Positions 1-8,151 of a stretch of 64,000 nucleotides of DNA are shown here, piece by piece. The first letter of the stretch is position 1. The number at the start of each line of letters is the position of its first letter. The DNA comes from Cohnella nanjingensis (GTDB lineage: Bacteria > Bacillota > Bacilli > Paenibacillales > Paenibacillaceae). The notes below the pieces were generated by a model. The model worked only from the letters and a program-made list of their open reading frames with translations. It did no database searches and was not told the DNA's origin. Both the position numbers and the translations under genes were made by a program. The DNA lies in contig NZ_JACJVP010000041.1 in the NCBI RefSeq assembly GCF_014212125.1, positions 469-64,468 on the forward strand, given 5' to 3'.

Positions 1-60
1 ATCGATATGAAGGTCATTCTGTGGAAAAAGTTGTACATTTACAACTGTTCGGTCGGCGTT

Positions 61-145
61 GGAGGTCCGGAAGTCTGGAGGTCCGGAAGTCTGGAGGTCC
101 GGAAGTCTGGAGGTCCGGAGGTCCGGAGATCTGGGGATCTGGATG
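61..145. repeat. Short tandem repeat, 16-bp unit
   Basis: The unit GGAGGTCCGGAAGTCT is repeated head to tail three times exactly, then decays through two or three partial copies (GGTCCGGAG, GATCTGGG). No gene is seen between 1 and 458. The stretch is non-coding and lies beyond the terminator of the opp operon. It also holds one copy (about 30-45) of a GTTGYAWWWGTACA motif that recurs at 29.3 kb. Confidence 0.85.
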
Positions 146-349
146 TCCGACAAATCTATGATGACGGAACAATAGGTGCTTAGAATGTCAGAATGTCCGC
201 TTACCACCAATAAGAATTCGATAGGCCATGTGGATTTTATCGTTGCAGCTCGTAAAGGCCGGATTCGCCGCTGTGCGATCCTTTTATAGCCTGTCGCAAT
301 TTTCATTATTGCTGTAACCTAGTAAGGTCATGCGTGTTTTTATCGGTGA

Positions 350-394
350 CCATTTAGAAATGGATAATCATGAAACTTATCAAATTCTAAATGG
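350..394. other. Long interrupted inverted repeat
   Basis: Perfect 10-bp arms CCATTTAGAA and TTCTAAATGG enclose a second, inner pair GATAA/TTATC. It abuts the opp terminator. It could be an RNA hairpin acting on plus-strand transcription, since an A-rich stretch follows, or a relic of an element end. No function is assigned. Confidence 0.5.
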
Positions 395-395
395 C

Positions 396-438
396 AAAAA
401 AAAGTCCCGCTCGCGGCCATTGGCCGCTGGCGGGACTT
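396..438 (-). terminator. Rho-independent terminator of the opp operon
   Basis: The arms AAGTCCCGC and GCGGGACTT, with inner GCGGCC/GGCCGC, form a long GC-rich stem at 402-438. On the minus strand it is followed by a T run (A run 396-401). It lies 20 bp beyond the oppF stop. Confidence 0.9.
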
Positions 439-458
439 CTTGCGTATAAGGGCAAAGA

Positions 459-1415
459 TTAATACAGATGACAAGCCACGAAGTGGCCCTGCTCGACTTC
501 CTTGTAAGCAGGCATCGACTGCGCGCACTTGTCCATCGCGCTAGGGCAGCGCGTACGGAACGGACAGCCGCTCGGCGGATTCAGCGGGCTTGGAATCTCG
601 CCTTGCAGGATGATGCGCTCCCGCGTCTTCTGCACTTCCGGATCCGGGATCGGGATCGCCGACAGCAGCGACTGCGTGTAAGGATGCAGCGGCTTGGCGT
701 TCAGCTTCTCGGAATCGGCCACCTCGACGAGCTTGCCCAGGTACATGACGCCGATCCGGTCGGAGATGTGCTTGACCATCGCGAGGTCATGCGCGATGAA
801 CAGGTACGTCAGATCGTGCTCGCGCTGCAGCTTCTTGAACAGGTTCACGACCTGCGCTTGGACGGATACGTCCAGTGCGGAGATCGGTTCGTCCGCGATG
901 ATGAACTTCGGCTCGATCGCGAGCGCCCGGGCGATGCCGATGCGCTGGCGCTGACCGCCGGAGAACTCGTGCGGGAAGCGGTTGGCGTGCTCTTCGTTCA
1001 AGCCGACCGCATCGAGCAGCTGGTGCACGCGCTCCGTGCGCTTGTTCCCTCTGTACAGGCCGTGGATGTCGATCCCTTCGGCGATGATCTTGCCGACGGT
1101 CATCCGCGGGTTCAGCGAGGCGTACGGGTCTTGGAACACCATCTGCATATCGCTTGTGAACTTCTGGCGCTCGGCGCCTCTGAGCTTGCGGACGTCGCGG
1201 CCGCCAAAGATGACTTCGCCGTCGGTCGGCTCGTAGAGTCGCATGATCGTGCGGCCGGCCGTGGACTTGCCGCAGCCGGACTCGCCGACGAGACCGAACG
1301 TCTCGCCGCGCTTGATCTCGAAGTTCAGGCCGTCGACCGCCTTCAGCACCCGGTTCCCGCTCAGTTGGAAGTGCTTCTTCAGGTTATTGATCTTTAGGAT
1401 CGGCGCTTCAGACAT
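459..1415 (-). CDS. oppF: Oligopeptide ABC transporter ATPase OppF
   Basis: This 318-aa cytoplasmic ATPase powers peptide uptake as a heterodimer with OppD. Walker A GESGCGKST is at about 44-52. The signature FSGGQRQR and Walker B FIIADEPISALD follow. The C-terminal extension holds the CPFRTRC...C cysteine cluster typical of Opp/Dpp ATPases. An in-frame GTG lies three codons upstream, but the ATG at 1415 has GGAGG eight bases ahead and is preferred. It overlaps the oppD stop by 8 bp, so the two are translationally coupled. It is the last gene of the operon and is followed by a terminator. Whether the transporter takes dipeptides or longer peptides cannot be decided here. Confidence 0.95.
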   Translation of the reverse strand: MSEAPILKINNLKKHFQLSGNRVLKAVDGLNFEIKRGETFGLVGESGCGKSTAGRTIMRLYEPTDGEVIFGGRDVRKLRGAERQKFTSDMQMVFQDPYASLNPRMTVGKIIAEGIDIHGLYRGNKRTERVHQLLDAVGLNEEHANRFPHEFSGGQRQRIGIARALAIEPKFIIADEPISALDVSVQAQVVNLFKKLQREHDLTYLFIAHDLAMVKHISDRIGVMYLGKLVEVADSEKLNAKPLHPYTQSLLSAIPIPDPEVQKTRERIILQGEIPSPLNPPSGCPFRTRCPSAMDKCAQSMPAYKEVEQGHFVACHLY

Positions 1416-2442
1416 GCGTGACACCTCCTCCAGCCGCTACCGGTCTCTCGACTTTGGGCGCGTCGGGATGCATGAGCCAGCATGCGGCGGTATGCGTTGG
1501 ACCCGACACCGGCAAGTGCTCGGGGTCCTGCTCTTGACAGATCTTCATGGCGTACGGGCAGCGGGCAGCAAACGCGCAGCCCTTCGGCGGCGCGAACAAG
1601 TCGGGCGGGGTGCCCGGGATCGACGCCAGCGCCGCCTTCTTGTCGCTGTCCAGCCGCGGCACGGAGCTGAGCAAGCCCCACGTGTACGGATGCTGCGACT
1701 TGTAGAAGATGTCGTTCAGGTCGCCTTGCTCCACGACTTTGCCCGCGTACATGACGATGACGCGCTGCGCCATCTCGGCCACGACGCCGAGGTCATGGGT
1801 GATCAGGATGATCGCGGTCCCGGTCTTCTCTTGGATGTCGCGCATCACGTCCATGATCTGCGCTTGGATCGTCACGTCGAGCGCGGTCGTCGGTTCGTCG
1901 GCGATCAGGAGCTTCGGATGGCAGGCCAGCGCGATCGCGATCATGACGCGCTGACGCATGCCGCCCGACATCTCGTGCGGGTATTGGTTGATCCGCTCGC
2001 CGGGGTTCGAGATCCCGACCAGCGTGAGCAGCTCGACGGCCCGGCGCATCGCGGCGGACTTGCTGAGCTTCTCGTGCTTGCGGATCCCTTCGGCGATCTG
2101 CGCGCCGACCGTCATGGTCGGGTTCAGGGAGGTCATCGGATCTTGGAAGATCATTCCCATCTCCTGACCGCGGATCTTCATCATTTGTTTCTCGGAGAGC
2201 TTCGTTACGTCCGTCTTGCCGTCAAAGATGATAGAGCCGTCCTTGATGAAGCTGGGCGGCGTCGGCGTCAGACGCATAATGGTCTGCGCCGTGACCGACT
2301 TGCCGCAGCCGGACTCCCCTACGATCGCTAGCACTTCACCTTTATCCAATGTAAAGGAGACGCCGCGAACGGCTTGGACTTCGCCGGCGAACATTTTGAA
2401 CGATACTTTAAGATTGTTCACTTCCAGTAAAGGTGCGCTCAT
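1408..2442 (-). CDS. oppD: Oligopeptide ABC transporter ATPase OppD
   Basis: This 344-aa protein is the second ATPase of the peptide importer. Walker A GESGCGKS lies at about 42-49, with signature MSGGMRQR, Walker B LLIADEPTTALD and a C-terminal cysteine motif CAFAARC. The length is normal for OppD/DppD. It starts 13 bp after the oppC stop and overlaps oppF. It pairs with OppF beneath the OppB/OppC permease. Confidence 0.95.
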   Translation of the reverse strand: MSAPLLEVNNLKVSFKMFAGEVQAVRGVSFTLDKGEVLAIVGESGCGKSVTAQTIMRLTPTPPSFIKDGSIIFDGKTDVTKLSEKQMMKIRGQEMGMIFQDPMTSLNPTMTVGAQIAEGIRKHEKLSKSAAMRRAVELLTLVGISNPGERINQYPHEMSGGMRQRVMIAIALACHPKLLIADEPTTALDVTIQAQIMDVMRDIQEKTGTAIILITHDLGVVAEMAQRVIVMYAGKVVEQGDLNDIFYKSQHPYTWGLLSSVPRLDSDKKAALASIPGTPPDLFAPPKGCAFAARCPYAMKICQEQDPEHLPVSGPTHTAACWLMHPDAPKVERPVAAGGGVTHV

Positions 2443-2455
2443 TCGACTCTCCTCC

Positions 2456-3370
2456 TTATTTTCTCATTTTGGGATCGAGAGCATCCCGCAGACCGTCTCC
2501 CAACAGATTGAAGCTAAGCAGAATCAAGCTGAATACGACCGTAGGGAAGATCAAGCGATGCGGATGGAACTGCATAACCTTCGCGCCGTCGCTGAGCAGG
2601 TTGCCGAGCGATGCGAGCGGAGGGCGAATACCTAGACCGATAAAGCTGAGGAACGCTTCCGCGAAGATGGCGGCAGGCACGACGAACGTGATCTGCACGA
2701 CGATAACGCCGAGGGCGTTGGGAATCAAGTGCTTCAAGATAATCCGGAACGGCTTGGCGCCGAGCGCACGGGCCGCCAATACGAACTCCTGCTCCTTCAA
2801 GACGAGCAGCTGTCCGCGGACGAGCCGCGCCATCGAGACCCAACCGGTGATGGCATAAGCAAATATGATCGACTTCATGCCCGGCCCAAGCACCATCAGC
2901 AGCAGAATCGCCAGCAACAGGTATGGGACGGAGTAGATGACTTCGATGAAACGCTGCATGATGCTGTCCACGCGGCCGCCGAAGTACGCGGAGATGCCGC
3001 CGTAAAGCACGCCTATGACGAGGTCCATCACGGCTGCAACGATACCGATCGTCAGCGAGATGCGGGCGCCCCACCAGATCCGGGTCCACAGATCGCGGCC
3101 GAAGTCGTCGGTCCCGAAGTAATGCGCGGCCGAAGGCCGAAGGTTAATCGATTTGGTATCCTGCGTCTTGTAGTCGTAACCGCTGACGAGCGGCACGATG
3201 ATCGCGAGCGCCGCGATGATGATGAGCACGACAAGAGCGATCATGGCCAGCTTGTTCTTCTTCAGCCGCCGCCAAGCATCTTGCCAATAGCTGAGGGACG
3301 GGCGCAGTATCGCGTCTTTGTGCGCCTGCTGTATGGCAGGCTGGAATTGTTCCTTGGCTATAGATTCCAT
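2456..3370 (-). CDS. oppC: Peptide ABC transporter permease OppC
   Basis: This 304-aa inner-membrane permease has a cytoplasmic N-terminus of about 38 residues, then a first helix (LAMIALVVLIIIAAL). A short extracytoplasmic segment with the FGTDDFGRDLWTR motif typical of OppC/DppC comes next. Several more helices and the EAA coupling loop (LAARALGA) follow, which contacts the ATPases. It starts 2 bp after the oppB stop, so the two permease genes are tightly coupled. Confidence 0.95.
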   Translation of the reverse strand: MESIAKEQFQPAIQQAHKDAILRPSLSYWQDAWRRLKKNKLAMIALVVLIIIAALAIIVPLVSGYDYKTQDTKSINLRPSAAHYFGTDDFGRDLWTRIWWGARISLTIGIVAAVMDLVIGVLYGGISAYFGGRVDSIMQRFIEVIYSVPYLLLAILLLMVLGPGMKSIIFAYAITGWVSMARLVRGQLLVLKEQEFVLAARALGAKPFRIILKHLIPNALGVIVVQITFVVPAAIFAEAFLSFIGLGIRPPLASLGNLLSDGAKVMQFHPHRLIFPTVVFSLILLSFNLLGDGLRDALDPKMRK

Positions 3371-3372
3371 CC

Positions 3373-4302
3373 CTATCTCCCCTTCCCTAACCGAATGCGT
3401 GGATCAACCAAGCCGTAAGCGATGTCGGTAATGAACAAGACGATGATCAAGATCGCAGCGTAGAACAGCGTCAGTCCCGTAATCATCGTATAATCGTTCG
3501 ACACGATGGAGCTTACGAACTGGGACCCGAGTCCCGGCACCGCGAAGATAATCTCCACGACAAGGGTGCCTGTAACGACGTTGACCGCAATCGGACCGAG
3601 AATGGTAATGACCGGGAGGATGGCATTACGCAGCATATGCGAATTGATAATGGCGCCGGACGTCAAGCCTTTGGACTTGGCTGTCTTGATGTAGTCTTGG
3701 TTCGCTACATCCAGCATCGAAGCCCGCATCATCCGCGCCAGGATGGCGATCGTTCCGAAAGATAACGCAAGCGCCGGCAAGACTCGATGCTCCGGCCCCG
3801 TCCATAGACCCGGAGGCAGAATGCCCCATTTGACGCCGACGAAGTAGGACAGCAGAGGCCCGATGACGAAGGACGGCACGGAGATCCCGACAATGGCGAT
3901 CAGCATGGCGGTGTAGTCGCCGGCCTTGTTGTGCCGGAGCGCCGCGTAAGTGCCGAGAGCCAAACCGATGACGATCGCGAAGATCAGAGATTCGAGGCCG
4001 AGCTCCAGCGAGGCTTTGAAGGAGTGCTGAATGACGCTGACGACGGAACGCGTAGGGTATTGATAAGAGATCCCGAGATCTCCTTGGAGCACGTTGCCCA
4101 TGTACTTCAGGTATTGCTGCCACACAGGTTTATCTAAGCCGTACTGCTCGCGCAAAATCTGGAGGTTTTCGGGCGTCAGCTTGGCTGCGCTCTCGCCGAA
4201 CGGATTGCCGGGAAGCAGCTTCATCAGGAAAAAGGTCAACGTAATAATGACCCACAGCGTCACAAGCATATAGAAAAACCTGCGAAGCGTGTATTTGAGC
4301 AT
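3373..4302 (-). CDS. oppB: Peptide ABC transporter permease OppB
   Basis: This 309-aa permease has the usual OppB/DppB N-terminus (MLKYTLRRFFYMLVTLWV) and about six membrane helices. An EAA-type loop (DYIKTAKSKGL) contacts the ATPases. The frame stays open 20 codons upstream, but the ATG at 4302 follows AAAGGAGG at eight bases and matches family starts. A 130-bp gap with a hairpin separates it from oppA, which is common where the binding protein is needed in excess. Confidence 0.95.
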   Translation of the reverse strand: MLKYTLRRFFYMLVTLWVIITLTFFLMKLLPGNPFGESAAKLTPENLQILREQYGLDKPVWQQYLKYMGNVLQGDLGISYQYPTRSVVSVIQHSFKASLELGLESLIFAIVIGLALGTYAALRHNKAGDYTAMLIAIVGISVPSFVIGPLLSYFVGVKWGILPPGLWTGPEHRVLPALALSFGTIAILARMMRASMLDVANQDYIKTAKSKGLTSGAIINSHMLRNAILPVITILGPIAVNVVTGTLVVEIIFAVPGLGSQFVSSIVSNDYTMITGLTLFYAAILIIVLFITDIAYGLVDPRIRLGKGR

Positions 4303-4349
4303 ACGAACAGCCTCCTTTCTAAGAATGGAACAAACGGCAACAACATGAA

Positions 4350-4384
4350 GGAAGCCGTTCAAGTCGTTAACGAGAACGGCCTCC
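4350..4384 (-). other. Intercistronic hairpin between oppA and oppB
   Basis: The arms GCCGTTC (4354-4360) and GAACGGC (4374-4380), extended by partly paired flanks, form a stem without a T run. By analogy with other binding-protein operons it may stabilise oppA mRNA or partly stop transcription before oppB. That role is inferred. Confidence 0.5.
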
Positions 4385-4432
4385 CCATGTATGGTGTCTA
4401 TTCTGGTTGCAATGGAGCGCTAAGCCAGGTTG

Positions 4433-6130
4433 TTATTCTACGTGGGCCCACTTCAGTTCGAAGTCAGGACCGAAAGGAGGCAGGATCAGGTCTTTCACCT
4501 TCGGATTCACCAGGAACGTCGAAGAACGGAAGTACATTGGCGATACCGCAGCTTCGCCCAGCAGGATCTTCTCGGCTTGCCCCAGCATGTCGGCGCGCTT
4601 CGCCAGGTCGAGTTCCTTTTGCGCGTTCTTGATCAGCGTGTTGTACTCATCGTTGTTCCAGTCTTGCGTGTTGAAGGAAGAGCCTTTGATGAACATGTCG
4701 AGCCACGTCATCGGGTCGTTGTAGTCAGCGCCCCAGAGGGTGTTGACGATGTTGTAGTTCTTGCCGAGCTCGCGATCCAGACGGTTCGCGTGCGGCAGCG
4801 GTTCCGCGCTAACGGTTACGCCGAGGTTCGTGCTCCATTGGGAGACGAGGTATTCCAAGACTTTCTTGCCCGTCTCGGTGTCGTCGCCGATGATGGACAG
4901 GTTCTTCGGCAGCGTTTGGCCGGATTCCTTCAGACCTTCTTCCAGCAGCGTCTTCGCCTTAGCCGCGTCGAACGCCACTTCCGTGTCGCCGACGACGTCG
5001 CGGAATTGCTTGCCGTTGCCGTCGAGATTGCCCACCGGTACCAAGCCGGTCGAAGGGATGGAGCCGTTTTGCAGCACGAGGTCTACCAGGCCTTGACGGT
5101 CGACGGCCATGCTGAACGCTTGACGAACCTTCGCGTTGGCGAATGCAGGAACCTTCGTTTGTTGGAAGTTCAGGTAGCCGGTGACGAGTTCTTTCTTAAC
5201 CGCCAGGTCAGGCTTGCCTTCGTATTCCTTCAGGAAGTCGCCCTTGACGTCCGCATAGTCGGTCGACTTGGTCTTATACAGGTTGACGCCTGTCGTCGGA
5301 TCTTTCACGATGTTCAGGGTCACTTTGTTCAGCTTCACGTTAGCAGCGTCCCAGTACTTGTCGTTCTTCTCGAGAACGAGCTGTTGCTCGTGATCCCACT
5401 TCGTGAGCTTGAAGGGACCTGCGCCGAGGACTTTGTCCGCGTCTGCGCCGCTCTTCTCGCCTTGAGCGGATACGAACTTCTCGTTTTGCGGGTAGAAGTT
5501 CAGGAAGGCCAGCTGGGAGGTGAAGAACGGAACCGGGTTTTCCAGCGTGATGACGAGGGTCGTGTCGTCCTTCGCTTCTACGCCGAGTTCTTTTTTGTAT
5601 TTTTCTACGTCTGCAGGCGTCTTGGCGTTCATCAGCTTGTCGCCGCCCTTGATCCAGGCGACCATGAAGGCGTAGGAAGCTTTGGTAGCCGGGTCAAGCG
5701 TTCTTTGGTACGAGTATACGAAGTCTTTGGCGGTCAGCGGGCTGCCGTCCGTCCATGTCAGGCCGGATTTGAGCTTGATCGTGTAGGTCAAGCCGTCTGC
5801 GGAGATCTCAGGCATGCCGTCGGCAAGCGCCGGTTGCGGTTGCAGGTCTTTGTCCAGACGGTACAGGCCTTCGCTGATCGCGCCCAGAATCGTGAACGAC
5901 GCGGCGCTCTCCGCGATCGATACGTCCAGCGCGGGCGGATCGGCCCGGTAGTTCATGACGATCTCTTGTTTGCTGTTCGAGCCGCTCGGGCTCGCGCTTG
6001 CGCTGGCGCTAGGGCTAGCGCCGTCACTCGCGCTCGGGCTGGCTGCGTTGTTGTTGCTGCCGCAAGCGGCCAACGAAGCGCCCAGCAAAACTAATGTTAC
6101 TAATCCTGACACAGACTTCTTTAACTTCAT
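4433..6130 (-). CDS. oppA: Oligopeptide-binding lipoprotein OppA
   Basis: This 565-aa protein belongs to the family 5 extracellular solute-binding proteins. The signal peptide ends in the lipobox LAAC, so the mature protein is lipid-anchored at Cys 22. A low-complexity Ser/Ala/Pro linker follows, then the peptide-binding fold. Motifs such as DGSPLTAKDFVYSYQRTLDP and FPLTKWDHEQ-like segments are typical of OppA/DppA. The start has GGGGAGG eight bases upstream. It is the first gene of oppABCDF and presents peptides to OppBC at the outer face of the membrane. Confidence 0.95.
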   Translation of the reverse strand: MKLKKSVSGLVTLVLLGASLAACGSNNNAASPSASDGASPSASASASPSGSNSKQEIVMNYRADPPALDVSIAESAASFTILGAISEGLYRLDKDLQPQPALADGMPEISADGLTYTIKLKSGLTWTDGSPLTAKDFVYSYQRTLDPATKASYAFMVAWIKGGDKLMNAKTPADVEKYKKELGVEAKDDTTLVITLENPVPFFTSQLAFLNFYPQNEKFVSAQGEKSGADADKVLGAGPFKLTKWDHEQQLVLEKNDKYWDAANVKLNKVTLNIVKDPTTGVNLYKTKSTDYADVKGDFLKEYEGKPDLAVKKELVTGYLNFQQTKVPAFANAKVRQAFSMAVDRQGLVDLVLQNGSIPSTGLVPVGNLDGNGKQFRDVVGDTEVAFDAAKAKTLLEEGLKESGQTLPKNLSIIGDDTETGKKVLEYLVSQWSTNLGVTVSAEPLPHANRLDRELGKNYNIVNTLWGADYNDPMTWLDMFIKGSSFNTQDWNNDEYNTLIKNAQKELDLAKRADMLGQAEKILLGEAAVSPMYFRSSTFLVNPKVKDLILPPFGPDFELKWAHVE

Positions 6131-6218
6131 CTGTTCTGCCTCCCCAGGGATATTGATAGGACTTGACCACGTGTCTTCTTTACCAGTTTCGGACGCATGT
6201 GAGCCCCTCGCTTCCCAG

Positions 6219-6224
6219 ATTATA
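6219..6224 (-). promoter_or_regulatory. Probable -10 element of the opp operon
   Basis: On the minus strand a perfect TATAAT lies about 90 bp ahead of oppA. No good -35 stands at 17 bp (TAGATT), so an activator or weak core recognition is possible. Confidence 0.5.
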
Positions 6225-6286
6225 ATGCAAAGTTGAATCGAAATCTATCAAAATTTATTTAAATCCTTACTTTCTCTGGTTTCACC

Positions 6287-6312
6287 TGTACATAATATGT
6301 TAAGTATGTACA
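6287..6312. promoter_or_regulatory. Perfect dyad upstream of opp: probable operator
   Basis: Arms TGTACATA and TATGTACA are perfect inverted repeats spaced by 10 bp. The dyad lies about 65 bp upstream of the opp -10. The symmetry suggests a dimeric regulator; which one is not known. Next to it, 6316-6329 (AGGAAACGATTGCA) and 6369-6382 (TGAAAGCGCTGTCC) resemble the CcpA cre consensus with a few mismatches. Apart from these sites, 6131-6563 holds no gene. Confidence 0.55.
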
Positions 6313-6563
6313 TGGAGGAAACGATTGCAAGTTCAGAACTTTCGAGGCATTGTCGAATAATGACCTCTTGAAAGCGCTGTCCGTCAACGTTTTTCGGTTT
6401 CGTTCGTTATTACTTCACGAATCATGTGAGGTGGCCATGTCAGCTTCCTTTTTTTGACGCCTACAGCAACTTCCAGCATTCTACCAAAATCGATATTCCC
6501 CCTAAATTCACCTCCTCCCCCGAGAGATTTACTTCTATTTCCATGTCGTCTCAGCCGCGGCGA

Positions 6564-8060
6564 TCAGCGGTCGGGCGGGTCGCCGCCCTCGGTCGCGGCT
6601 CCGCCTTCGCCTCTCCGGACACCCGGGTGCCGGTGAACGAGCGACATCTTGAGCTCCCATGCCTTCTCGCTTAAGCTGACCCGATATTGCTCCGGATTCA
6701 GCTTGCGTAGATATTGCGGCCAGAAGAGGCGGAATTGCTCGGCATGATAATCGCGGATCGCATCCAACCGCGGCAGGCCGCCCACTTGGGCGCCTCCGTC
6801 GATCACCGGGACAAGCAGCGGAATCGCTTCGTAATCCTCGACATACTTGTGGATGTAGGGATGGACCGGATCGAACAGCTTGATGCGCTCTCCGCGAGCC
6901 ACGGCTTCCTCGTCCCGCAGCGTGATATAGTCGCCCTCCGCCTTGCCCGTCCGCCGGCTGACGATGCGATACGCTTCCTTGAAGCCGGGATTCGTCACCT
7001 TGTCCGGGTTGGCCGAGATCTTGATGACGGGCTCGTACCGGCCTTCCTTCTCGCGCGCGACCAGCTTGTACACGCCGCCGAGCGAAGGCTGATCGTTCGC
7101 CGTGATGAGCTTGGTCCCCACGCCCCAGATGTCGATGCGCGCGCCCTGCGACTTCAGGTTGAAGATAATATTCTCGTCGAGATCGTTGGAAGCCGTGATC
7201 TTGACGTAGTTAAGCCCCTCCTCGTCCAGCATTTCCCTCGCGCGCTGCGACAGATACGCGAGGTCCCCGCTGTCGAGCCGGATCCCGTTCATACGCTTGC
7301 CTTGCCGTTCCAACATGCGGGCGATCTTGATCGCGTCCGGCAGGCCATCCCTCAGTGTATCATAGGTGTCCACCAAAAGCGTAACCTGGTCGGGCAGCGC
7401 CTCCGCGTATTTGCGAAAAGCTTCCTCTTCCGTATCGTGCGCCTGCACCCAGGCATGCGCGTGCGTCCCCTTGGTCGGGATGCCGAACATCATGCCGGCC
7501 CGCATGTTCGAGGTCGCGTGGAAGCCCGCGATATAGGCCGCTCTCGCTCCCCAGACGGCGGCATCCGCTTCTTGCGCGCGCCGCGTGCCGAATTCCAGGA
7601 GGATGTCGTCCGGCGCGGCGAGCTTGATTCGGGCGGCCTTGGTCGCGATGAGCGTCTGATAGTTCACGAAGTTCAGCAGCGCGGTCTCGATCAGGTGCGC
7701 TTCGAACAGGCGGGCTTCGACGCGCGCCAGCGGCACGTTCGGGAAGACGATCGTGCCTTCGGGCACGGCATGCAGCCGCCCCGTGAACCGGAATTCCCTC
7801 AGCAGCGCGAGGAACGCCTCGTCGTAGCCTTCTTCCTGCTCGCGCAAGTAAGCGAGCTCCTCGTCCCCGAACCGCAAGTCCGCCAAATACCGAACGACCC
7901 GTTCCAAGCCGGCGAAGACGGCGAACCCGTTGCCGAACGGCAGCTTGCGAAAGTAGATCTCGAATACGGCTTTGTCGTTCAGGGAACCCTGCACCCAATG
8001 GGCGTACATCATGTTGATCTGATACTTGTCCGTGTGAAGCGTCAAACGTTCGGCGTTCAT
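6564..8060 (-). CDS. pncB: Nicotinate phosphoribosyltransferase
   Basis: This 498-aa cytoplasmic enzyme joins nicotinate to PRPP with ATP use, giving nicotinate mononucleotide in NAD salvage. The N-terminus (LHTDKYQINMMYAHW) is the family hallmark. The central HATSNMRAGMMFGIPTKGTHAHAW region and GVGTKLITANDQPSLGGVYK-like segment form the nucleotide and PRPP sites. The length is typical of the Gram-positive form. It starts 91 bp after the stop of the histidine kinase upstream and may share its transcript. No other NAD gene is adjacent. The C-terminus ends in a charged GEGGAATEGG tail. Confidence 0.93.
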   Translation of the reverse strand: MNAERLTLHTDKYQINMMYAHWVQGSLNDKAVFEIYFRKLPFGNGFAVFAGLERVVRYLADLRFGDEELAYLREQEEGYDEAFLALLREFRFTGRLHAVPEGTIVFPNVPLARVEARLFEAHLIETALLNFVNYQTLIATKAARIKLAAPDDILLEFGTRRAQEADAAVWGARAAYIAGFHATSNMRAGMMFGIPTKGTHAHAWVQAHDTEEEAFRKYAEALPDQVTLLVDTYDTLRDGLPDAIKIARMLERQGKRMNGIRLDSGDLAYLSQRAREMLDEEGLNYVKITASNDLDENIIFNLKSQGARIDIWGVGTKLITANDQPSLGGVYKLVAREKEGRYEPVIKISANPDKVTNPGFKEAYRIVSRRTGKAEGDYITLRDEEAVARGERIKLFDPVHPYIHKYVEDYEAIPLLVPVIDGGAQVGGLPRLDAIRDYHAEQFRLFWPQYLRKLNPEQYRVSLSEKAWELKMSLVHRHPGVRRGEGGAATEGGDPPDR

Positions 8061-8151
8061 GGCTCACTCTCCCGCTGCGCGTTCCGCGAGCCGCTGTGGC
8101 TGTCGGCCGCTGATCTAGGTTGTGTACAAATCGCCCGATCCATACTTTTCC

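Noticed and set aside
61..145. Possible CRISPR array at the left end
   Set aside because: Units of 16 bp follow each other without spacers and no cas genes are present.
4430..6094. 554-codon open frame on the plus strand opposite oppA
   Set aside because: It mirrors the oppA gene, has no ribosome-binding site or recognisable domain, and is an antisense effect of GC-rich codons. The same holds for the long frames at 1243-2331 (+), 6714-8198 (+), 11463-12878 (+), 32901-34061 (-), 37799-39349 (-), 39533-41095 (-) and 45684-46862 (+).
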